This document shows positions 8,103-15,646 of a DNA stretch of 64,000 bases, piece after piece. Location of the stretch: assembly GCA_035384605.1 (NCBI GenBank), contig DAOOIV010000001.1:104854-168853 (forward strand), given 5' to 3'. Both the position numbers and the translations under genes were made by a program. A model generated the notes under the pieces. That model did no database searches, was not told where the DNA came from, and was given only the letters and a program-made list of their open reading frames with translations. The stretch comes from Phycisphaerae bacterium. Its GTDB lineage: Bacteria; Planctomycetota; Phycisphaerae; UBA1845; PWPN01. The first letter of the stretch is position 1. Each line of letters starts with the position of its first letter.

Positions 8103-10724
8103 ATGCTGAGGACTTGTCTTTTTTGCCAGTCGTTAATTCTGCTCGGATTGCTTTCTGCCCCGGCCGAGGCCGTTGCTCCGCCCGAATGGGCGGTTATGGA
8201 ATGTCGCGGGCTCAAGGCCTGGACGGAGGTGATCTATTACTGGATCGATCGCCAAGCCGAGGACGGCAGCTTCGGGTTCGGGCTTAACGATGACTGCGAG
8301 TTCTACGAGATGTGGCCGATTGTCGTCATGGCGGCGGACGATCAGCGGATTATCGAATCGCTGCGCAAGGCCCTCGACTGGGTGTGGTACAACGAGTCGC
8401 TGATGGATGGTTATGAGTCCGGTGCCCGTGACGTGGCCCACGCGGCCGAGGTGACGTCCAACACCCAACCGCTGATGACGATCATCGACTACGGCAATCC
8501 CGTGTTCATCGAACGCATGATGACCACAAGCAAGAATGTCGAGAAATGGACCGCCGTCAACGCCAGGGGCCACCGTCATTTCCGATCCAACTTTTTTGGT
8601 TCCCAGGAGATCTGGGAACACGCCTATTTCGGGTCGGATGCCGGTATTTGCGCCCGCGCGATGATTCCTGCGATGCATCTGTTGTGGTACAACCGCGATC
8701 CCCACCTGGCTCGTTATTGCCTGGAATGGGGCCGGGCATGGGTCGACCACGCCAAGGAGACGGCCTATGGCAAGCCTTACGGAATGCTGCCGTGCGAGGT
8801 GGTGTTTGCCACGGATGAGGCCGGCGGATTCACGCGCACCTGGTATACCGGGGCGGTCGTCCTCCATAATCAGCGTATCCGCTTGCTCGAGCTGCTGATT
8901 CTCGACTATGCGATCAGCGGCGATCCGGACTTTCTGCTCCCGGCGCGCACGGAACTGGGCATGTACGGGATGCTTCGGCACGGATATGCGATCAAGGACA
9001 TTCTCGGTCCGGAGAATCGCTCGAACGCCGATTCTGTCACGCTGCCGCCGGACGAGAAGACCCGCTACGGACGGACGGGTGCAGAATTGCTTTACACCTA
9101 TCGCTGGGCCACTGGGGACCACGAGTACGATCGCTGGTGGGGTTCGCCGCCCCGTATGACGAGACAGATCGCACTCGAAGCCGGCAGGAAAGCCGTTGAG
9201 TACGCCCGGGTTGAGGCCGAGAAGGCGAGGCGGATCAATATCAGGAACGGGACGGACAATTACGAAGCGTCCATCGACCTGTTGGGCGAGCACTTCCCGC
9301 TGTTGTACTACGGTACCGACCACTCCAGCCCCGATTTTGTGGATTTGCCGTTTCCACCGGTGCGGTGGCTGCGAGGCGACTATGAGCTGGCCGTGGTCAT
9401 GCTCGAACACAGCCTGACCCGCTTCAAGGCACTGTGCTGCAACGTGGGCGAGAAACCTCGCTCCATCGGTGCTCAACTTTTCCAGTTGGAGCCCGGGGCA
9501 TATCGAGTGACCTTCGGGATCGACGCCAATGCGGACGATCGGCCGGACCGGCTGGTTCGCGATGAAACCGTCATCATTGAACGAGGCTCCATTCTGGATT
9601 TCGACCTGGAGCCGGGTTACGAGTATATCATGGAGTTCATTCAGTTGGCTGAAGGCCCCGCTTGGGAATCGCGGGCGGATGTGGCGGTCTGTAGCGACGA
9701 CCTGTTTTGCGTTCCGGCGGCTCCAGATCCGGGGACGGAGGCAGAACTGAGAATTCGGGTGCACAACATCGGCACTGAGGACGCCCGGCAGGTGAAGGTG
9801 CTGGCCGAGGAACTGGGCTCCGGCAGGGTCATCGGAGAGCAACTCATCGAGACATTGGCTTGTCCCCGTGCCCTGGTGCCCAGCAGCGTGATGGTCTCGA
9901 TGCCCTGGCGGGTCGGCCCAAAGGCAACGGGCGTGCGCGTGCGGGTGGACACGGGCAATCTGGTGAAGGAAATCTACGAGGGCAACAACGCGGCCGAGCG
10001 AAGATTGGCTGATTTGCCCGAAGGACCGCGCCCGCTGCGCCCCATTTACCTGCCCGGTTGGTACCGTGACCAGCAGAAAGGGCCGGTGCCGGAGTTGACC
10101 GCCGTCTATGTCGAAGGGATCACCGTTGACGGTCGCCTGGACGAGCCCGGCTGGCAGAAGGCCGAGCGCATCGGTCCGCTCAGGACCAACCACAATGAAC
10201 CGTCCGAGAAGCCCACGTACGTGCGGCTCGCGTACGGCTCGGACGCTTTCTACGTGGCCATCGAGGCCACGGAGCCGAGGATGGACCTGCTCGTAGCCAA
10301 TGCCCGAGGACCGGATAGCGCGGGTATCTTCGGCGACGATTCCTTTGAGGTGTTCATCGACAGCAGGTTCGACAAGATGGATTACTATCAATTCGCTGCT
10401 AACACGGCCGGTGCCACGATCGAGGGACGGTTCTACAACTTCACCTTGTACAACGAACCATGGGAATGCAAGGTCCAGAAGGGAAAGGATCTTTGGGTTG
10501 CCGAGGTGCGCATCCCGTTCAAGTCGGTTAATGCACAGCCGCAACCGGGCAGCAAGTGGGGTGTTAACGTCTACAGAACGGCCATGACGTTCACTATGCC
10601 GCAGTCCTTGGAAGATCGCGAAAAGGGCTGGAAACATACGGAGCAGATCGCCCTCTCACCGACCTTCACGGGTTATCATGAGGTGGGACGATTCGCTGCG
10701 GTTACCTTTGGTCCGAAGCAATGA
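8103..10724 (+). CDS. large exported protein: helical enzyme-like region, CARDB domain and CBM9-like domain
   Basis: The 873-residue protein starts at an ATG with AGGAG 7 nt upstream and has a signal peptide ending near AEAVA (about residue 20). Residues about 25-450 are helix-rich with many Trp, Tyr and His residues (CHARACTER like an alpha/alpha-toroid polysaccharide enzyme), but I recognise no catalytic signature. Residues about 540-640 fit a CARDB adhesion module (VHNIGTEDARQVKVLAE, EIYEGNNAAER). Residues about 665-873 fit a CBM9/DOMON-like carbohydrate-binding module (ITVDGRLDEPGWQKAERIG, DDSFEVFIDSRFD). It is probably secreted and acts on or binds a polysaccharide. It ends 39 bp from the convergent DUF5107/TPR gene. 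Confidence 0.8.
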   Translation: MLRTCLFCQSLILLGLLSAPAEAVAPPEWAVMECRGLKAWTEVIYYWIDRQAEDGSFGFGLNDDCEFYEMWPIVVMAADDQRIIESLRKALDWVWYNESLMDGYESGARDVAHAAEVTSNTQPLMTIIDYGNPVFIERMMTTSKNVEKWTAVNARGHRHFRSNFFGSQEIWEHAYFGSDAGICARAMIPAMHLLWYNRDPHLARYCLEWGRAWVDHAKETAYGKPYGMLPCEVVFATDEAGGFTRTWYTGAVVLHNQRIRLLELLILDYAISGDPDFLLPARTELGMYGMLRHGYAIKDILGPENRSNADSVTLPPDEKTRYGRTGAELLYTYRWATGDHEYDRWWGSPPRMTRQIALEAGRKAVEYARVEAEKARRINIRNGTDNYEASIDLLGEHFPLLYYGTDHSSPDFVDLPFPPVRWLRGDYELAVVMLEHSLTRFKALCCNVGEKPRSIGAQLFQLEPGAYRVTFGIDANADDRPDRLVRDETVIIERGSILDFDLEPGYEYIMEFIQLAEGPAWESRADVAVCSDDLFCVPAAPDPGTEAELRIRVHNIGTEDARQVKVLAEELGSGRVIGEQLIETLACPRALVPSSVMVSMPWRVGPKATGVRVRVDTGNLVKEIYEGNNAAERRLADLPEGPRPLRPIYLPGWYRDQQKGPVPELTAVYVEGITVDGRLDEPGWQKAERIGPLRTNHNEPSEKPTYVRLAYGSDAFYVAIEATEPRMDLLVANARGPDSAGIFGDDSFEVFIDSRFDKMDYYQFAANTAGATIEGRFYNFTLYNEPWECKVQKGKDLWVAEVRIPFKSVNAQPQPGSKWGVNVYRTAMTFTMPQSLEDREKGWKHTEQIALSPTFTGYHEVGRFAAVTFGPKQ

Positions 10725-10763
10725 TCGCTGGCGAGACAAACAAGAGGAGCTTGACAGGGGCTT

Positions 10764-13700
10764 CTATGGGCGCAGGTAGTACGCCGCCCACACATTGCCC
10801 AGATTAAGCCTGACGGCTTGCTCGAACTCCTGTTTGGCTTCCGAGGGTTTTCCCTTGCCCAGCAGGCCCAGGCCGATGGACAGGTGAGCCGATGCGGCGC
10901 GCGCGTTGGTCGCCTCCTGCTCGCCGAATTTGGCAAAGAAGTCGGGCTCGTCGGTTCTGGTCGTCAGCTTCTCCTTGCCGGTCCTGATGAGATCGTCGAA
11001 CACCTTCGCGGCCTCGTCAGCCTTGCCCAGCTCCGCCAGGCAGAGCGCGTGGCAGTACCGGGTCTGCGGGATCGAGGCCGAGCCTGGGTGCGAGGCGCCT
11101 TCCTCGAAGGCCTCCCCGGCCTTGGCGGTTTCACCGAGAGCTTTTCGCGCCATTGCCGTATGGTAGGCGATCTCGGGGACGCGGAGGTTGTTCCGCGGCG
11201 TCGCGAGATTCTTCGGCGACTCGGCCGCTCGCTGAAAATCGGCCAGAGCCTCGACGTTCCTGCCGACTCTCAGCAATGTCAGGCCTCGTAGCAGATGGGC
11301 ATCAACGTATGTTTCGTAAACGTGGCCTGTGTCCTCGCGGGCGTGGAATTGACTCTTTGACAGGTGGTCAATGGCCTGCTCGTATCGCCCGACCAGCACG
11401 AGCACCATGATCTCACGAAGCAGGCTGTCTTGATGCTGCCGAACGACCTCATGGTTCTTCTCCAGGACTGCCAGGCGACGCGCAGGATCCACGTTTGCTG
11501 TTTCGTATAGACCGTCCAACTCGAAGAACAGCCGCGGATCCATCGGGTTGCGGGTGACGGCCTTCTCGTAGCACTCGATCGCACGGCCGACGTCATTGAG
11601 AACCCGGTGGCAGGCCCATCCCAGATTACGATGCACCATGGCGAACTGATCATCGATCGCGGCCGACTTTTCCCAGCACGCGATCGCCGCTTCAGGCTGA
11701 AGATCAAACAGCAGATTGCCCAGATGGTAGTGGGCTCGGGCATCGGAGGGATTTGCCCGAATGGCTGCGTTGAGAACGTCCGCCGTCTCCAGCCGAAAAG
11801 GGAAACAGTAGTCGCTCGGCATTGCCGCGGCCCGCGTGTAGGACTCATGGGCCTGCGCTGGGTTCCCCTTCTGCTCGTAAAGGTATCCGAGGTAGTAATG
11901 CACAAGCGGATAGGTCGCGGCGAAGGGCATCTTCGTCTCGATCGGCCGACGGAGCACCTCGATCGCCTCGTTCCACTGGCTGCAGTTCATGTAGTCGGTG
12001 GCTAGCTCGAGATAAGATTGCACTTCGTCCCGCATCAGGCGTCTCAGCTCGACCAGTACGTCCGCCGCGGCATTGGGGGCCTTCTCAGCGGCCAGGGCCA
12101 GGTACAGTTCGTTGCGGGCGAAGAAGTCGAGCGGATCATTGGCCAACGCTGCGGACGATGACGCCTTGGCGGCCTGATAGTCCCCAAGCTTTCGCAGAAC
12201 CAGCGATTGGAGACTGCGGGCCTTGTTGTTCAGGGTGTTGGTCGAGAGCGACCGCTCGATCTGCTCCCTCGCTTCCACGAACGCACCTTCTCGACAGGAA
12301 AGCTCCGCAAGCTGATTAAACGCCGCCGAGTGAAAGGCCTGGTCCCAGGATGCCCGATAGAAGTTGTCGTACGCTTCGTCACACCTGCCCTGAGCGCGCA
12401 GCGACAAGCCGAGTTGGTAATACGCCTCAGTGTCGCCCGGGCGGGTGTACGCTGCCGAAAGTCGCTCGATTGCCCGCCGCAGGTGCTTTTCAGCCTCCTC
12501 GTACAAGCCTCTCTTGTTGGCGCGAACCCCAAGAATGGTGTTGCAGCGGGTGTCGCCCGGGTCGCGTTTCAATGCCTCGCGGTAGTAGTCGTCGGGGTTG
12601 ACGCCGGGGTTATGGATCTGCTCGATTCGCAGGCCGGTCAGGTATAATTCCTCGATATTCTTGATCTCCTGGGGTCCCGGAGGAGCCTTCACGACGGCGG
12701 GCAACTCCTTGACCGGCTCGCGTTGGACCGGTTGGTACGCAATGAGTTCCCGACCGTCGGCCGAAATCAGCACCGCCCGCAGATCGGCCCGGCTCACGCC
12801 CGCCGGAACCGCGATCTCCCGGGCAAAAGGCTTCTCGGGTCCTATCTCGACGGTTTGCTCGAAGAGAGTTGTGCCGGCCGCGCTCAGGATTACCTTGGCG
12901 TTGTCGTGCTTCGTCGTCGCGTGAAACCCGAACGCCAGTTGGTTGTCCGGCTTCAGTTCCAGGTTAACTGCGCCGTTCAGGTTGGCGTTCTTGAAGCCGC
13001 CGATCTGGCGAACAGGATACCAGTATTGCTTGATGACCTTGGTTTCATACGGCTTGATCCAACTGTAGTCCGGCTGGTTGTCCGACCAAGCCCCGACCAT
13101 GAGTTCGACGTAGGGACCGTCGTTGTCGGTCAGGATGCTGTCCCACAGACGAGCGGCTTCGCCCTTGCCCCACTCCCAGACCTTGGCCCCGCATACCAGG
13201 TGATGATTAGCGACATGCACCACGCCCGCCTGTCGGCCGTGATCATAACCGCCCATGAAGTCCTCTTGCAGGTTCCACGCGAAGAACGAGTTTGGGTTCG
13301 GCATGTTCTTCCACCAGCTCAAGTCGACGCCGGTGTAATCGCGTCCGAGGTACCGACCCTGTGCGATGGGCCATGTCGTGAAGTCGATCTTCGAGTGGTG
13401 GGTCACCACCTGCACGCTGGGCGGGAAGATGATCTGGTAGTCCTCGTTGACATGGACGGCCACGTTCGCCCAATAGAGGATCGAATGCGGCTGCGGCGTG
13501 CGATTGAAGAGCTTGACAGTCGCCTCAACGTAAGATCTGCCCGGGTGGAGTGTCAGGCCGACCAGCCATCTCATCCGGTGCCGCCGTTCGGTTTCCCCAA
13601 GCCAGATCGTTTTGCTGCCGTCGGGGTCCTCCGCGAGGCAGTAGTCCACGGGCATGAAGGTTGTGTTCCGATGATGGTGAAAGGCACACCACTCGACACC

Positions 13701-14114
13701 GCCGGAGATCCAGGCTCCGAGCATTCCGATAAAGGCCGGCTTGATCACGTGCTGGCGATAGAAGAAATCGTAGCCGTTGGTCTTATCGGTCGCGGCAAAC
13801 AGCCGCCCGCCGATCTCCGGCAGTACGGTCAGCTTCACGTACTGGTTTTCGAGGTTCAGGGCCGTGTACGACCGCTCTTCGCGAACGTGGGTGAGGCGAT
13901 CCTGAAGAGCATAGGGATAGACTCGCTTCTGAGCACCCTGATAGGACTCCTTCGAATAGAAGATCGGATTGGGATCCGGCGCGCCCACCCGGTAGGTCGG
14001 GACGACCACCTGCTCTTCCCAGACCCTGACATCGCCATGGGCCGCGCCGGTCGAAAGCACGAGAGTCAAACCGCAGGTTGCCGCAAGATTGAGCCGCTTG
14101 CCGCGTCTGATCAC
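10764..14114 (-). CDS. exported DUF5107 domain protein with long TPR array
   Basis: About 1,116 residues with a signal peptide at the N-terminus. The first half (about 25-470) is a DUF5107-type beta-rich domain resembling galactose-mutarotase/GH-associated folds (LPEIGGRLFAATDKTNGYDF, GGVEWCAFHHHRNT). The second half is a series of tetratricopeptide repeats (for example AHYHLGNLLFDLQPEAAIAC, YYQLGLSLRAQGRCDEAYDN). The family is often near glycoside hydrolases, and here it is last of three minus-strand genes after a GH116-like glycosidase and an oxidoreductase. I start at the GTG at 14114 because AAGGAGG lies 9 nt upstream; the longer reading from a GTG at 14138 lacks a site. A role in oligosaccharide binding or turnover is inferred. 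Confidence 0.82.
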   Translation of the reverse strand: MIRRGKRLNLAATCGLTLVLSTGAAHGDVRVWEEQVVVPTYRVGAPDPNPIFYSKESYQGAQKRVYPYALQDRLTHVREERSYTALNLENQYVKLTVLPEIGGRLFAATDKTNGYDFFYRQHVIKPAFIGMLGAWISGGVEWCAFHHHRNTTFMPVDYCLAEDPDGSKTIWLGETERRHRMRWLVGLTLHPGRSYVEATVKLFNRTPQPHSILYWANVAVHVNEDYQIIFPPSVQVVTHHSKIDFTTWPIAQGRYLGRDYTGVDLSWWKNMPNPNSFFAWNLQEDFMGGYDHGRQAGVVHVANHHLVCGAKVWEWGKGEAARLWDSILTDNDGPYVELMVGAWSDNQPDYSWIKPYETKVIKQYWYPVRQIGGFKNANLNGAVNLELKPDNQLAFGFHATTKHDNAKVILSAAGTTLFEQTVEIGPEKPFAREIAVPAGVSRADLRAVLISADGRELIAYQPVQREPVKELPAVVKAPPGPQEIKNIEELYLTGLRIEQIHNPGVNPDDYYREALKRDPGDTRCNTILGVRANKRGLYEEAEKHLRRAIERLSAAYTRPGDTEAYYQLGLSLRAQGRCDEAYDNFYRASWDQAFHSAAFNQLAELSCREGAFVEAREQIERSLSTNTLNNKARSLQSLVLRKLGDYQAAKASSSAALANDPLDFFARNELYLALAAEKAPNAAADVLVELRRLMRDEVQSYLELATDYMNCSQWNEAIEVLRRPIETKMPFAATYPLVHYYLGYLYEQKGNPAQAHESYTRAAAMPSDYCFPFRLETADVLNAAIRANPSDARAHYHLGNLLFDLQPEAAIACWEKSAAIDDQFAMVHRNLGWACHRVLNDVGRAIECYEKAVTRNPMDPRLFFELDGLYETANVDPARRLAVLEKNHEVVRQHQDSLLREIMVLVLVGRYEQAIDHLSKSQFHAREDTGHVYETYVDAHLLRGLTLLRVGRNVEALADFQRAAESPKNLATPRNNLRVPEIAYHTAMARKALGETAKAGEAFEEGASHPGSASIPQTRYCHALCLAELGKADEAAKVFDDLIRTGKEKLTTRTDEPDFFAKFGEQEATNARAASAHLSIGLGLLGKGKPSEAKQEFEQAVRLNLGNVWAAYYLRP

Positions 14115-14171
14115 GTTCGCCTTCCTCCTTGCCGTCACCGGCTCGGGTCGTCTGAGGGTTCTGCCGTAGCA

Positions 14172-15602
14172 TCAGGTTCTTGGTGGCCCGTAGGGCTCGC
14201 GATAGGCGGTGCGACGGAGCATCTCCGTGGCCTGCGTGTCAACCGTCTCATACGTCGAATCGGCGAAACAAGCCAGTTCACCGGGCTTGGAGTAGATCCT
14301 GCGGCCCGTGCGATATGCGATATTAGCCAGGTGACAGGCGGCGGCGGCGTACTGGCCGACCTCGATGGAGGCTTTCGGCTCCGCACGGGTCCGCACACAG
14401 CTCACGAAATCCTGGAGGTGTGCCAGGGTCAACGCATCGAACGGTGGATTGGCGTTCTCGACGGGGGCCGTGTCAATCGGTTTGTCCTGACGCAGTGCGG
14501 CAGGGAGCACCGCCGACCCGCGCCGATCGACCAGGAGAGTCGCCTCTTCACCGTGGAAGAGCGCCCCGCTGTGCATGGAGCTGATCGCATCGAACATATC
14601 GTTGTGTGCAGGCACCGGCGGACCCCACACGGCGTGCCCGTTACCCAGTCTCAGTGAGTAGACGTGCGTGAAACGGCCCGGACGCGGCAGGAGTTGCGTG
14701 TCATACTCGAAGATCACCTCCATCGTGTCCGGCGTCTCGCGGAAATCACCGAGACCCTGGTTACCGCCGACGGCGGTGACGCTCACCGGGCCGTTAACCC
14801 GCATCGCCCAGTGGATCAGATCCTGGTAGTGAACGTTCCAGCGAGTTAGCATGCCGCCGCCGTATTCCCACCAGTTGTAAAACAGGCCGTGGGTGCGCCC
14901 CGGGTTGTACGGCCGCACCGGGGCGGGGCCGAGCCACTTGTCATAGTCGAGGGACGCCGGCGGTTGAGCGTCGTCGGAAGGGGGCACCGGCTTGAGCTTC
15001 GCAAAGTTCCAACTGCGAGTCTGGGCGATCTTGCCCAGTGTGCCTGCCCGCACTTGCTGTACCGCGTCACGGAACCAAGCGGCCGATCGGTGCTGCATGC
15101 CGACTTGGACGACTCGGAAGTGCTTCCTTGTTATTCGGGCCATCGCCGCCCCCTCGAGGACATTGTGGCCGACAGGCGACTCAACATAAACGTCCTTACC
15201 GGCCGTGCAGGCATAGACGTGCTGAACGGCGTGCCAATGATCAGGCGTGGCAATGACCACGGCGTGGACGTCCGAGCGGTCAAGCATCTTGCGAAAATCA
15301 GCGACTGCGTCGGGTCTGCGACGACCGGCCTTCTCGACGCGCTGAGCTGCCAAACCCACCCGTTCCGAGTCGACATCGCAGACTGCGGGAATGTCGACAT
15401 CCTCCTGCCGGAGCAACAGATCGAGAAGCTGCCAGCCGCGCTGGCCGCAGCCGATCAAACCTACCCCGACGCGCTCACCCGCACCGAGCGACGAGCCCAC
15501 TGGACGAGTCGATTGGCCGACCAACGTGCGGGCCCACGCGGCGCCAACGGCAGCCGCGCCGGCACGAGCAAGCACCGTTCGACGTGAGATATTCTTCTTC
15601 AT
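14172..15602 (-). CDS. Tat-exported Gfo/Idh/MocA-family oxidoreductase
   Basis: The 476-residue protein begins MKKNISRRTVLARAG, a twin-arginine signal, so it should be folded with its cofactor before export. The Rossmann motif VGLIGCGQRG lies near residue 65, and the C-terminal alpha/beta substrate domain carries the usual HYQDLIHWAMRV region. The family reduces or oxidises sugars with NAD(P). The usual EKP motif reads ESP here (VYVESPVGH), so the conserved catalytic lysine is replaced by serine. The ATG at 15602 has GGAG 9 nt upstream; the reading frame extends further upstream but that would overlap the previous gene. It lies 44 bp after the GH116-like gene, in the same operon. Confidence 0.87.
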   Translation of the reverse strand: MKKNISRRTVLARAGAAAVGAAWARTLVGQSTRPVGSSLGAGERVGVGLIGCGQRGWQLLDLLLRQEDVDIPAVCDVDSERVGLAAQRVEKAGRRRPDAVADFRKMLDRSDVHAVVIATPDHWHAVQHVYACTAGKDVYVESPVGHNVLEGAAMARITRKHFRVVQVGMQHRSAAWFRDAVQQVRAGTLGKIAQTRSWNFAKLKPVPPSDDAQPPASLDYDKWLGPAPVRPYNPGRTHGLFYNWWEYGGGMLTRWNVHYQDLIHWAMRVNGPVSVTAVGGNQGLGDFRETPDTMEVIFEYDTQLLPRPGRFTHVYSLRLGNGHAVWGPPVPAHNDMFDAISSMHSGALFHGEEATLLVDRRGSAVLPAALRQDKPIDTAPVENANPPFDALTLAHLQDFVSCVRTRAEPKASIEVGQYAAAACHLANIAYRTGRRIYSKPGELACFADSTYETVDTQATEMLRRTAYREPYGPPRT

Positions 15603-15646
15603 CTCATGATTCTCCATCTGCCGGCCGGATGAGGCTCCCGAAGACC

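Noticed and set aside
8133..10637. Long open frame on the minus strand opposite the CARDB/CBM9 gene
   Set aside because: It has no ribosome binding site, its composition is arginine- and valine-heavy like a codon shadow, and the plus-strand gene has clear domains and a signal peptide.
12723..14657. Long plus-strand open frame opposite the DUF5107/TPR and oxidoreductase genes
   Set aside because: It spans two well-supported minus-strand genes and has no recognisable domain.
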